Source: Candidatus Woesearchaeota archaeon
GTDB lineage: Archaea > Nanobdellota > Nanobdellia > Woesearchaeales > UBA12501
Direction: 5' to 3'
Assembly (NCBI GenBank): GCA_016177345.1
Contig: JACOVM010000005.1
Span: 1-18,738 of the forward strand
Length of the DNA stretch: 18,738 nt
Of this stretch, positions 1 to 6,918 are shown in pieces. The notes below the pieces were generated by a model that was not told the origin of the DNA, did not search any database, and saw nothing but the letters and a program-made list of their open reading frames with translations. The position numbers and the translations under genes were made by a program. The first letter of the stretch is position 1, and each line of letters starts with the position of its first letter.

Positions 1-2
1 CA

Positions 3-278
3 GAAACCTTTTCAAAACTTTGTGATGCATCTGAAAAGAAGGAACAGGAATGGATTGAGAAAATGAGAGATCAACTCTCACAAAACCTTTTTGTTGGAAA
101 GCCACTCCGCTTTGACTGGTTTCGTGAAAAGAGATTTGAAAACAAAAGGTTGTATTACCTTATCAACGAGAAAACAAAGAAAGCCGTGTTGGTTGCATTT
201 GGAACAAAAAAAGAACAGCAAAAAATTATAGACCACATCATCCTGAACAAAGAAGCTTATCTAAAAATGATTGCCTAA
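3..278 (+). CDS. RelE/ParE-like toxin, 5' end outside window
   Basis: The reading frame is open from the window edge to the TAA at 276-278 (91 visible residues), so the real start probably lies just upstream; the internal ATG at 63 would remove the first helices. The order fits the RelE/ParE fold: amphipathic helices rich in K/E, then GKPLRFDWFREKRF, KRLYYLINE, AVLVAFGTKKEQQ and a terminal helix. RelE-family proteins of prokaryotes are mostly mRNA interferases, neutralised by a small partner. The likely partner is the antitoxin-like gene read convergently at 275-415, whose stop codon overlaps this one by two bases. Family assignment rests on pattern only; catalytic activity cannot be judged because catalytic residues vary in the family. 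Confidence 0.65.
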   Translation, partial: ETFSKLCDASEKKEQEWIEKMRDQLSQNLFVGKPLRFDWFREKRFENKRLYYLINEKTKKAVLVAFGTKKEQQKIIDHIILNKEAYLKMIA

Positions 279-415
279 CGAACTCGATTTACCCTTCCTT
301 CCTTTAAATCTTTAAGGCTGGACTCTAGCTGAAGAAGCAAATCATCTGCTATAGTCTCCTTTTTTTTAAGAAGCTGGTACTCGTCCAATGGAATAGAGAC
401 TGTTTCAGTTGCCAT
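275..415 (-). CDS. small antitoxin-like protein (46 aa), convergent with the RelE-like toxin
   Basis: This short frame starts with ATG at 415 and stops with TAG at 275-277. It reads MATETVSIPLDEYQLLKKKE, then a short helix, and ends KDLKEGRVNRVR. The opening strand (T-V-S-I-P-x-x-E-Y) followed by a leucine-rich helix and a final basic K-E-G-R-hydrophobic tail is the usual look of the 45-50 residue archaeal antitoxins that accompany RelE-type toxins. A TATA element on the minus strand (CTATATAAA, 438-446) is centred 27 bases upstream, so a leaderless mRNA is expected. Antitoxin and toxin are normally co-directional; here they converge, so the cognate pairing is inferred. Confidence 0.65.
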   Translation of the reverse strand: MATETVSIPLDEYQLLKKKETIADDLLLQLESSLKDLKEGRVNRVR

Positions 416-437
416 GACATTATTGAATCATACTTGT

Positions 438-446
438 TTATATAGT
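438..446 (-). promoter_or_regulatory. TATA box of the antitoxin-like gene
   Basis: CTATATAAA on the minus strand, centred 27 bases before the ATG at 415. This is archaeal TATA spacing for a leaderless transcript. A second, weaker A/T element (GTTTTAATA, about 473-481) on the plus strand is the best candidate for the gene at 514. Confidence 0.5.
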
Positions 447-513
447 TTACTTTTTATTTTATGAAAAACAAAAGTTTTAATACCTCAAACAGTATTCATC
501 AACAGGTGAGACT

Positions 514-843
514 ATGAAATGTTATAAATGTGAAAAAGCCGAGTTTGCAAAAAGAAAAGTGGAGTTTACCCAGTTTGGAATCTCGCTTGGAAAATTTGAT
601 GCTCTTGTATGTCCGATCTGTGAAGAGACTGTATTTGAGGGAAAAATAAGTAAGCAGATTGAAGAGCAGGCAAAGAAAGCGGGTATATGGGGATTAGCAA
701 GAAGAACCTCTATAGGTACATCAGGATCCTCTCTTGATGTGAAAGTCCCAAAAGCTATTGCTGAGGTACTGAAATTAAAGAAGGGACAAGAAGTTATTAT
801 TGAGCCAACAGCAAAAAATAAGATAGAAATAACAGTCGTCTAA
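514..843 (+). CDS. YgiT-type zinc finger fused to AbrB-like DNA-binding domain
   Basis: The 109-residue protein has two CxxC pairs (C3/C6 in CYKC and C33/C36 in CPIC), the YgiT/MqsA-type zinc finger that forms the N-terminus of some antitoxins. Residues about 68-109 form a SpoVT/AbrB swapped-hairpin domain (GSSLDVKVPKAIAEVL, LKKGQEVIIEP, KIEITVV) that normally binds DNA as a dimer. It is therefore probably a DNA-binding autoregulator or antitoxin. A Shine-Dalgarno sequence AGGTGAG (504-510) supports the ATG at 514. The membrane protein gene follows 17 bases later on the same strand and is probably co-transcribed. No toxin is adjacent on the same strand, so a toxin partner is unproven. Confidence 0.75.
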   Translation: MKCYKCEKAEFAKRKVEFTQFGISLGKFDALVCPICEETVFEGKISKQIEEQAKKAGIWGLARRTSIGTSGSSLDVKVPKAIAEVLKLKKGQEVIIEPTAKNKIEITVV

Positions 844-860
844 AACAGCGAACTCACCGT

Positions 861-1445
861 ATGATTGATTACAAAATAGTACTCGGATATCTTACCATCC
901 TCCTGGCTTGTATTGCCCACATTCCTTATCTTCTTCACGTTTTTTCAAATAAAACAAAGCCCCATGCTTTCTCCTGGCTGGTGTGGTCTATTCTATCCGG
1001 CATTGCTTTTGCTGCTTCATTGGTAAGGCATGGAGGAGCAGGGTCATGGATTGCAGGATTTACCGCAATGACTTGTTTGGTTATATTTCTGCTCTCATTA
1101 TGGAAAGGAACAAAAGATTTTCCACTGATCGACTGGATCTGTATCGCACTTGCCGGTGTATCATTATGGTTATGGTGGCTAACAAAAGATCCGACGCTCT
1201 CCGTCATTACTATTGTCGTAACAGACACGCTTGCTTATGTTCCAACGTTTAGAAAAAGTTATCATCAGCCATTCCAAGAAACAGCATCAGTCTATATGAT
1301 TTACTTCTTTATCTGGATTCTTGCGTTATTTGCATTAGGCTCGTATAGCATTGCCACCTGGCTCTATCCAGTGTATGGCATAGTATCTAATGCAGCAATT
1401 GTGTCTTTCTTGGTGTGGAGGAGAAAGGTGCAACAACATAACTAA
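861..1445 (+). CDS. seven-helix membrane protein, PQ-loop/SWEET-like
   Basis: The 194 residues contain about seven hydrophobic helices (roughly 7-27, 37-54, 62-82, 90-107, 112-130, 143-160 and 165-186). A proline-led motif occurs twice in equivalent places: IPYLLHVFSNKTKPHAFSW after helix 1 and YVPTFRKSYHQPFQETAS after helix 5. This 3+1+3 layout with a P-x-(L/F)-x(n)-K-x(n)-S motif is that of PQ-loop and SWEET transporters, which move small sugars, amino acids or related solutes. The substrate cannot be deduced. It follows the YgiT-AbrB gene by 17 bases with no clear own promoter or Shine-Dalgarno sequence, suggesting a two-gene unit. Family membership is inferred from topology; coding status is firm. 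Confidence 0.6.
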   Translation: MIDYKIVLGYLTILLACIAHIPYLLHVFSNKTKPHAFSWLVWSILSGIAFAASLVRHGGAGSWIAGFTAMTCLVIFLLSLWKGTKDFPLIDWICIALAGVSLWLWWLTKDPTLSVITIVVTDTLAYVPTFRKSYHQPFQETASVYMIYFFIWILALFALGSYSIATWLYPVYGIVSNAAIVSFLVWRRKVQQHN

Positions 1446-1486
1446 TGTTTTACGAACCAGCAACAAGAAGTAAGTTATCCTCTTCT

Positions 1487-2053
1487 TTATGTCATAATCC
1501 CCGGCATCAGCTGCAATACTCTCGTCAACAGCAAATAAGCAACCAGCGCATGGCCGGCGTGCCACAAGATAAGCCATAAGTCAAATCCGTCAAAGAAAAT
1601 GGTTATTCCAATATCAAGCACAACACCGATGCCAACAGCGATAATGCCCGCGGTTAATGCAGAAAGTGGGCTCAGAAAGGCGGAGAATACTCCAACAACA
1701 ATGCAGACAGAGCCAAACGTGAGGTACTTAAACTCAAAGTCTTCCTGTGCTAAGACATAGGCAATGCCGAACAAGAGCCCGAAGACAAACCCGGGAAGAA
1801 CGCCATGGACGTATCCTGCATAAAACGTGAGAAAAAAGAATGGGTCAAACCCGGTATAATCCAAGAACGTTCTGCAGCAGATGTACTTGTAAAGAAACGC
1901 TATAATTAAGAGGCCGATGATAAAAAGGAACCTGGAGAGAAGAAGAAGGCTGACAAGGACGACAACTGCAATAAGGATTTTTTCGAGCTTCTTCCAGTCT
2001 AACAGGACATCAGTAAGAAAAGCCTGAAAAGCTTTGAGACGGCCAGTCGCCAT
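1487..2053 (-). CDS. multi-pass membrane protein, paralogue of the gene at 2193-2783
   Basis: The 188-residue protein has a short cytoplasmic N-terminus and about six hydrophobic segments between residues 25 and 182. A conserved central block (YKYICCRTFLDYTGFDPF and TFYAGYVHG, residues 55-84) recurs nearly unchanged in the neighbouring gene, so the two are tandem duplicates. Topology and the Gly-rich helices recall ECF-transporter S components or MreD-like proteins, but no diagnostic motif is present and I do not assign a function. The ATG at 2053 has a minus-strand TATAAA (2078-2083) 27 bases upstream and no Shine-Dalgarno sequence, so it has its own leaderless promoter rather than relying on the upstream gene. 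Confidence 0.8.
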   Translation of the reverse strand: MATGRLKAFQAFLTDVLLDWKKLEKILIAVVVLVSLLLLSRFLFIIGLLIIAFLYKYICCRTFLDYTGFDPFFFLTFYAGYVHGVLPGFVFGLLFGIAYVLAQEDFEFKYLTFGSVCIVVGVFSAFLSPLSALTAGIIAVGIGVVLDIGITIFFDGFDLWLILWHAGHALVAYLLLTRVLQLMPGIMT

Positions 2054-2077
2054 AAGGAAAGTAGCGTAACATCCAGT

Positions 2078-2083
2078 TTATAT
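2078..2083 (-). promoter_or_regulatory. TATA box of the membrane protein gene ending at 1487
   Basis: TATAAA on the minus strand, preceded by an A-run, centred about 27 bases before the ATG at 2053. It lies between that start and the long inverted repeat at 2107-2165. Confidence 0.5.
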
Positions 2084-2106
2084 TTTTTTTGTTCTCTTTC
2101 TTCTGT

Positions 2107-2165
2107 GCTGGTTTTTTTCTTTCTTCTCCCCCACAGGTTGAGGGAGAAGAAAGAAAAAAACCAGC
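2107..2165. repeat. perfect 24-bp inverted repeat (hairpin) between paralogous membrane genes
   Basis: Left arm 2107-2130 (begins GCTGG, then seven T, ends CTCCC) and right arm 2142-2165 are exact reverse complements, separated by an 11-base loop (2131-2141). The arms are strongly pyrimidine/purine biased. It sits 27 bases downstream of the stop of the 2193-2783 gene and upstream of the next promoter. In the minus-strand RNA the first arm carries a T7 tract, which could serve as an archaeal oligo-T terminator, but a perfect 24-bp stem is more than termination needs. Confidence 0.85.
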
Positions 2166-2192
2166 TAAAGCAAACAACCTGGTCCGCCGCAC

Positions 2193-2783
2193 TCAACCAA
2201 TTCCCGGCAAGTGCTGAATGACAAACTTGAGAAGCACAATAACAAAAATAGTATGGCCCAAATGCCAGGTGAAGAGCTGGGGGATAAAGCCAACGAAGGT
2301 AATCGCGCAAATAATATCCAGAAGAGCACCGCTGAAAATAAGGATAGCGCCAGCAACAAGGACTGGGAGGGGAGTCATGAATGAGGCAACAAGGCCTATT
2401 AGGGTACAAACTGGAATGAACCAGAAGATTCGTATTGTTGGATTGACTTGGCAGAGAGTGTAGGACAAGCCAAAGAGGAAGCCAAAAATAACTCCAAGCC
2501 AGGGGCCATACGCGTAGCCGACATAAAAGGATAGGAACATGAAGGGGTCAAATCCGGTATAGTCAAAAAAGGTCCTGCACGCGACAAATTTGTACACGAA
2601 CGCGGCAATAAGAATGAGAAGCAGGAAAATGTACTTTAGAAAGATAAGCCCGACAAGAAGAAGGACGAGAACAAAGAAAACACGGAAGGATTTCTTCGCA
2701 AACTGCTTGTCTTCGAGAAGACGGAGGAGAAAACGCTTCAGGCTCGCTGATGCTTTTGATGATGGTTTTGGCGTTGTTGTCAT
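2193..2783 (-). CDS. multi-pass membrane protein, paralogue of the gene at 1487-2053
   Basis: The 196-residue protein has a 35-residue K/S/R-rich cytoplasmic head followed by about six membrane segments. It shares the block YKFVACRTFFDYTGFDPF and SFYVGYAYG with its downstream neighbour, plus a matching late W-H-x-G-H motif (WHLGHT here, WHAGHA there). The ATG at 2783 is preceded by a good Shine-Dalgarno sequence (GGTGAGG). The methyltransferase gene upstream ends 49 bases away, so this gene is probably the third of a unit running from 4410. Function is unknown; an ECF S-component-like or MreD-like carrier is one possibility from topology only. Confidence 0.8.
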   Translation of the reverse strand: MTTTPKPSSKASASLKRFLLRLLEDKQFAKKSFRVFFVLVLLLVGLIFLKYIFLLLILIAAFVYKFVACRTFFDYTGFDPFMFLSFYVGYAYGPWLGVIFGFLFGLSYTLCQVNPTIRIFWFIPVCTLIGLVASFMTPLPVLVAGAILIFSGALLDIICAITFVGFIPQLFTWHLGHTIFVIVLLKFVIQHLPGIG

Positions 2784-2794
2784 GCCCTCACCAG

Positions 2795-2842
2795 TATTAT
2801 CCCGGAGGTTAATCCCGGCATTATCCCAAGTATTATCGCTTC
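2795..2842. repeat. four imperfect 12-bp tandem units
   Basis: Units start at 2795, 2807, 2819 and 2831 (TATTATCCCGGA, GGTTAATCCCGG, CATTATCCCAAG, TATTATCGCTTC). The TTA(A/T)C(C/G) cores are exactly 12 bases apart. The array spans the stop codon of the upstream methyltransferase and the intergenic gap before the membrane protein start. Confidence 0.6.
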
Positions 2843-3615
2843 AGTGCAAGATAGATTGGTGCACATCTGCTATGGCAAAGCTTTTTGGAAACGTAGACTG
2901 ACTCGATATAAAATATTTTCTGGAGCCGTTTTTCAAAATCTGCCTGGTCAGCAATAAGATATGGATTATCCCAGTTGTATCTTTTAATGTAATCCAAGAG
3001 CGCTTTTTCAATCTTTGCTTTTTGGAGGATGCGAAGGATCGATTTGAAGCTTTCACGAACGCTTACCGTGTTGTCTTTGCAAGCTCTTGGAAGATCGCGA
3101 TGGAAGAACAAGCACAACATCATTTCCCGCATGCTAATCTTCTTTTTCTTGTACAGCTGAATGACATCCTGGATTGGCTTCTCTTTGTACCAGTACATTT
3201 GGCGGAATACAAGAATGCCATCTTTTCGCAGCAGCCCCGCACACTCTTTGAAGAGGGAGCCTTGTTGTGCTCGGGTAATGTTGTTAAACGAGGCATCTGC
3301 AAGAACAGCAGCAAAACAGTGTCGTGGAAGAAACCAGAGATTCAGCCAATTTCCGCGAACAGCAACATCTCTTGTTGGGTCTTTGACAGAAACATTTCCC
3401 TCTCGAGCAGTAATCATTTCCATCGTAATGTCAACAGAAACAACCTTGCAGCCGAGCTCTAAGGCAATGCTTCGCAATTCTGCTGTTGCGCCAAGAACAA
3501 GAACCGTATCATCTCGCTTTACGTATTGTTTCAGAGCCTCTTTTATCTGCTGAACCTCAAGGGGGTCTGGAACACCAAAGTGATTTTGGTTGGCGAAATA
3601 AGAGGCGCGGGACAT
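2833..3615 (-). CDS. class I SAM-dependent methyltransferase, tandem copy B
   Basis: The 260-residue protein has a Rossmann-type methyltransferase core. Motif I is VLVLGATAELRSIALELGC (residues 38-56), the glycine loop that holds S-adenosylmethionine. The acidic end of strand 2 is VVSVD (residue D62), which normally binds the ribose hydroxyls. Motif IV is AVLADASFNN (residues 103-112). The second half is a family-specific helical region with no recognised target-binding motif, so the substrate is unknown. It matches the upstream gene collinearly (about 59% identity over the first 140 residues by hand count), with equal length. The ATG at 3615 has a Shine-Dalgarno GGTGAT and lies only 12 bases after the stop of copy A, so the two are co-transcribed. 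Confidence 0.85.
   Translation of the reverse strand: MSRASYFANQNHFGVPDPLEVQQIKEALKQYVKRDDTVLVLGATAELRSIALELGCKVVSVDITMEMITAREGNVSVKDPTRDVAVRGNWLNLWFLPRHCFAAVLADASFNNITRAQQGSLFKECAGLLRKDGILVFRQMYWYKEKPIQDVIQLYKKKKISMREMMLCLFFHRDLPRACKDNTVSVRESFKSILRILQKAKIEKALLDYIKRYNWDNPYLIADQADFEKRLQKIFYIESVYVSKKLCHSRCAPIYLALKR
3446..3504. repeat. 59-bp exact repeat, copy in methyltransferase B
   Basis: Identical base for base to 4241-4299 in methyltransferase A. It encodes motif I and the following helix (GATAELRSIALELGC). Flanking conserved regions differ at many synonymous positions. Confidence 0.9.
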
Positions 3616-3627
3616 GAGATCACCAGC

Positions 3628-4410
3628 TTACCTGACGATGACAAGGTATAATGGATTGAAGCTGCTGTAGTACACGCTCTTGCAGACCAGCTTCTGAAAC
3701 GTGCCGAATAAGCTGTTGAGCACGTCATGAAATTCTTTTTCCTCGACCATCATGTGATAACCATCCCACTTGTGGGCTTCAAGAAGCTTTGGAAGCCATC
3801 CAGTGATGTGATGCTTTTTCAACACGCTGATGATGGCGTCAAAGCTTTCAATCATATGCACTCTTTTGTTGGAATACTGGCGAGGAAGGCCTTTGTGAAG
3901 GTGAAGGGAGATAACCAGTTCCTTTGCCGTTATGTTTTTCTTTTGGTACAGTTCAACAAGCTCGTTGATGGAAATGCTGTTGTGCAAGTTGAGATGGCGA
4001 AATAATATAATGCCCTCGGGGCGGAGCAGCTGCGGCAGCTTCTTCATCAGCAAGATCATATGATCAAATGAAACATTATTGAAAGAGGCATCAGCAAGTA
4101 CTGCGCTGAATTGGTGCTTGCCTAAAAACCACATGTCCAGCCAGTTTCCTCGAGCAACAACATCCTTCGTGTGATCTTTTACGGTGACATTGCCTTCCCG
4201 CTTCTGAATCATATCCAGGCTGATATCAACAGAGACGACATTGCAGCCGAGCTCTAAGGCAATGCTTCGCAATTCTGCTGTTGCGCCAAGAACAAGAACA
4301 TGATCCCCTTTTTTGACGTTCCTCTCCAGCACGCGCCTGATCTGGTCGAGCTCACCCTGCTCAGGAAGTCCAAAGTGAACTTTTTTTGCATAGAGGTCAG
4401 AGCGGGACAT
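3628..4410 (-). CDS. class I SAM-dependent methyltransferase, tandem copy A
   Basis: The 260-residue paralogue of the next gene has the same SAM-binding motif I (VLVLGATAELRSIALELGC), acidic strand 2 (VVSVDIS) and ADASFNN motif. The C-terminal halves of the two copies have diverged much more than the N-terminal halves, which suggests different substrates or a hetero-oligomer. The ATG at 4410 has no Shine-Dalgarno sequence; upstream, 4444-4463 holds two exact tandem copies of TTAATAATAG, an A/T-rich stretch that may contain the promoter. It leads an apparent unit with methyltransferase B and at least one membrane protein. Membrane context hints at a lipid, quinone or cell-envelope substrate, but that is inference. 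Confidence 0.85.
   Translation of the reverse strand: MSRSDLYAKKVHFGLPEQGELDQIRRVLERNVKKGDHVLVLGATAELRSIALELGCNVVSVDISLDMIQKREGNVTVKDHTKDVVARGNWLDMWFLGKHQFSAVLADASFNNVSFDHMILLMKKLPQLLRPEGIILFRHLNLHNSISINELVELYQKKNITAKELVISLHLHKGLPRQYSNKRVHMIESFDAIISVLKKHHITGWLPKLLEAHKWDGYHMMVEEKEFHDVLNSLFGTFQKLVCKSVYYSSFNPLYLVIVR
4241..4299. repeat. 59-bp exact repeat, copy in methyltransferase A
   Basis: Partner of 3446-3504 in direct orientation, 795 bases away. It covers the codons of the SAM-binding loop. Confidence 0.9.
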
Positions 4411-4443
4411 GGTTGGTTGGGGGTTGATGATCGATAATACTGG

Positions 4444-4463
4444 TTAATAATAGTTAATAATAG
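4444..4463. repeat. two exact tandem copies of a 10-bp A/T-rich unit
   Basis: TTAATAATAG occurs at 4444-4453 and again at 4454-4463, in the gap between the methyltransferase A start and the stop of the PLP enzyme. It is the only plausible promoter-like stretch for the methyltransferase unit. Confidence 0.6.
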
Positions 4464-4486
4464 GAATCATTTTTAGGAATCGTTTT

Positions 4487-5803
4487 TTATGACCAGATTG
4501 CCTGCCGAATTCCCTCTCTTAAATATTCAATAACTGGGCCTATAGCTTTTTCACGACCGGCTGCAACACGAACAAGGCCAAAGGGAATATGGCCTGCGCT
4601 GAGCCTATGAACATCCCCCATCATTCCAGCATAGGGCAGGATTAGGGTTTGTTCCTCTCCGAAGCTGGTTGCAACGCGGCACACTTCTCTATTTGCCAGA
4701 ACATACTTGGTAAACCTTCTGGATCGCTCAAAAGCGTATTCATCACCACCATTAAAAACGAATGATACCACGCCGCCTGTTGAGCCGTTCCTCACATCAG
4801 AATGGCCGCGTGCATGAAGAACGCGAATGCCACCATCTTCAAAGTTACGGAGAAGGTTTGTTACGATAGCATCAGCGTTTAAGATATGCGCCTTCATTCG
4901 GTCAGCAAGAGTTGGAACTCGTTCTGCAGCGTACACCCATGCACTGCCAGGGTCCATGACATTTCCCTTTGTTGTCCTCATTTCCTTGAGTTGTTCCATA
5001 AAAGCTTTGGGGCCAGTGACCACGCCCCCAAGCCGGTCAGCATAGCCACTAAAATACTTGGTCATGCTGTGAACGACAATATCTGCGCCAAGCCTCAATG
5101 CCTCCTGTAAATAGGGTGTTAGAAATGTGTTGTCAACAATAACTGGAACGCCATGTCTATGAGCAATGTCTGCAACTGCTCTTGTATCAGTGTATTCTAG
5201 AGTAGGATTCGTAAAGGGCTCATAGATAATTGCAAGAACATGGATGCCATCTCTTTTTGATCGCTGAAGCTCAGCATCAACCTCTTCTGGCTTTGTTGTA
5301 TCTACTTCAATTCCGGCAAATCCTCCAATTTTGCTGGTTAAGCTTCCCTCACGTATCGGCACCAGCAACCCTTTCATCAGGGGATACATCACTCGCCCAT
5401 GAAGCACGACACCACTTCTTCTTTCGCTGGACAGTGCCAATGTTTCAAGCGTTGCGCTGATCGCCGCCATGCCAGATGAAAAGCAGAGGCTGGAAACGTA
5501 TTCTGGATGGGAAAGGTTTCCTGCTTCTGCACCAGCAATAAGCTGCTCGAGAAGCTCATAATGGTGGTGGCCTGCTCGTGCATAGAAAAACTGGCCCGAA
5601 AACCTGCCACTCTGAATTTCAGTGATGGCGTTAGGAACAAGAAGGTCGGGGGATACTTGATCGTCACGAACAAGAGGGACATGCGTATGCCCCCTTCTCT
5701 CTTGAAGTGCATGAAGCACCCTCTCAGCATCTTCTTCAGAAGAGAAGCTTTCTGCAGTAACTAATTCTCTTTGTTGTTCTTGCCATTCGTTAAACCATAA
5801 CAT
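4487..5803 (-). CDS. PLP-dependent Cys/Met metabolism enzyme (cystathionine gamma-synthase family)
   Basis: The 438-residue protein has the family landmarks: FSSGMAAISATLE (near residue 108) for cofactor phosphate binding, the YEPFTNPTLEY motif, VIVDNTF with the Asp (about 224) that pairs with the pyridine nitrogen, and HSMTKYFSGYADRLGG with the Schiff-base Lys at about 249. Members carry out gamma-elimination or replacement (cystathionine gamma-synthase, methionine gamma-lyase, O-acetylhomoserine sulfhydrylase); which one cannot be fixed here. It has about 50 extra N-terminal residues compared with typical members. I chose the ATG at 5803 because AAGGTGG (5810-5816) precedes it by six bases; the upstream TTG at 5821 has no such support. 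A TATAAAAA element (5841-5848) gives a short leader. Confidence 0.88.
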   Translation of the reverse strand: MLWFNEWQEQQRELVTAESFSSEEDAERVLHALQERRGHTHVPLVRDDQVSPDLLVPNAITEIQSGRFSGQFFYARAGHHHYELLEQLIAGAEAGNLSHPEYVSSLCFSSGMAAISATLETLALSSERRSGVVLHGRVMYPLMKGLLVPIREGSLTSKIGGFAGIEVDTTKPEEVDAELQRSKRDGIHVLAIIYEPFTNPTLEYTDTRAVADIAHRHGVPVIVDNTFLTPYLQEALRLGADIVVHSMTKYFSGYADRLGGVVTGPKAFMEQLKEMRTTKGNVMDPGSAWVYAAERVPTLADRMKAHILNADAIVTNLLRNFEDGGIRVLHARGHSDVRNGSTGGVVSFVFNGGDEYAFERSRRFTKYVLANREVCRVATSFGEEQTLILPYAGMMGDVHRLSAGHIPFGLVRVAAGREKAIGPVIEYLREGIRQAIWS

Positions 5804-5840
5804 TATAAACCACCTTGGCAATGGGGGGAAACAACTGGCC

Positions 5841-5848
5841 TTTTTATA
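5841..5848 (-). promoter_or_regulatory. TATA box of the PLP enzyme gene
   Basis: TATAAAAA on the minus strand, about 41 bases before the ATG at 5803. Transcription would start near 5818, leaving a leader of about 15 bases that contains the Shine-Dalgarno AAGGTGG. Confidence 0.45.
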
Positions 5849-5879
5849 GGTTTGGGTGGTTTAAACAGTAAAAATAGGC

Positions 5880-6857
5880 TTATTTTCTCTTCGCCTTTTC
5901 CTCCTTCATCATCCGGTCTGCAATATTCATGACCAGATTAGAGGGGAGAGCGAAGCCGAGGCCTTCGACGCCAGCAACTTTTAGGGTATTCATGCCGACC
6001 ATATTGCCTTGTACGTCAACAAGAGGCCCCCCAGAATTGCCGGGGTTGATCCTTGCGTCGGTTTGAATGTAGGGAATTCCTCCTTGCCCAATGCGCCGCG
6101 CAGAGCTGACAATTCCTTCAGTAACAGAGAAGTCGAGCCCGAGGGGATTGCCGAACACGAAGGCTTTTTCCCCTGCCTTAACTGTTGTAGAATCGCGGAC
6201 AGCAATTGCTTGGTGCTTGGAATTATCGTTAAGCTTCAACAAGGCAATATCTGTTGCTTCATCGTATCCTACAATGCTGACATCGTGCTCCTGCCGGTCG
6301 CTTGTTGTTGCAGAAAGATGGGCAGTTTCCTCAATTACGTGGTAGTTTGTCACCACATAGCCATCTTCATCGATAATGATACCGCTGCCCCTTCCCCTCA
6401 CTGTGTTAATGCTGACCACAGAGGGAAGTGTTTGTTCAACGATAAAAGAGAAGTCCTGCTGTTCTTGGCCAAGCTTGCTTTCAATCTCTCTCAGCTTGAG
6501 GCTGTTGTGCGTTTCAATGTCTTGAAGCTGGCTGCTGATGTCCATGATTTCCTGCTTGCTTGAGACCTGGACAGTGCCGAGCTGCTGCAGGACATTCTCG
6601 TCTGTTTTGCTGAGCTCGCTGATCTGCTGCTCCAGAATCTTGCGCTGGTCCAGAATATTTCTGTTCGCTGCCTGAACATCAGTGTCAAGCTGCTGCTGGA
6701 GCGTTTTAATGTCTCCTTCTAGCGCAACAATGTTTGCCGTGTATTTTCCTTCCAGCTGTGCTAATTGAACGTGCTGGATTCCAAACAGCCCAGAGGAAAT
6801 AAGAAAGAGAAGGGCTACAAATAGGAATACCTCTTTTTGGTTTGCTGAAAGCCCCAT
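5880..6857 (-). CDS. membrane-anchored trypsin-like serine protease (HtrA/DegP-type, no PDZ domain)
   Basis: The 325-residue protein starts with a signal anchor (hydrophobic residues 9-29), then a Q/E/L-rich coiled coil (about 31-135), then a trypsin-like domain (about 143-315). The catalytic triad is complete: H173 in TNYHVI, D203 in ATDIALLKL and S275 in NPGNSGGPL. HtrA proteases remove damaged or misfolded proteins outside the cytoplasmic membrane. The usual C-terminal PDZ domain is missing; the chain ends in a K-rich tail right after the protease fold. The coiled coil may drive oligomerisation instead. The ATG at 6857 has GAGG seven bases upstream and a TATA element (6894-6901) that would give a leader of about 14 bases. 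Confidence 0.9.
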   Translation of the reverse strand: MGLSANQKEVFLFVALLFLISSGLFGIQHVQLAQLEGKYTANIVALEGDIKTLQQQLDTDVQAANRNILDQRKILEQQISELSKTDENVLQQLGTVQVSSKQEIMDISSQLQDIETHNSLKLREIESKLGQEQQDFSFIVEQTLPSVVSINTVRGRGSGIIIDEDGYVVTNYHVIEETAHLSATTSDRQEHDVSIVGYDEATDIALLKLNDNSKHQAIAVRDSTTVKAGEKAFVFGNPLGLDFSVTEGIVSSARRIGQGGIPYIQTDARINPGNSGGPLVDVQGNMVGMNTLKVAGVEGLGFALPSNLVMNIADRMMKEEKAKRK

Positions 6858-6893
6858 CGATCATCCTCTTTTAAAAAGAAGGAGATTGTATAG

Positions 6894-6901
6894 TTTATAA
6901 A
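6894..6901 (-). promoter_or_regulatory. TATA box of the HtrA-like protease gene
   Basis: TTTATAAA-type element on the minus strand about 40 bases before the ATG at 6857, leaving room for a short Shine-Dalgarno leader. Confidence 0.45.
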
Positions 6902-6918
6902 ATTAGTGGTAAGCGCCA

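Noticed and set aside
3022..3553. Plus-strand open frames opposite the methyltransferases (and similar long frames at 8872-9471 and 6009-6563)
   Set aside because: They are antisense shadows of well-supported genes, with no promoter or Shine-Dalgarno and no recognisable protein features.
5804..5821. TTG start of the PLP enzyme at 5821
   Set aside because: The ATG at 5803 has a well-spaced Shine-Dalgarno AAGGTGG that lies inside the proposed extension.
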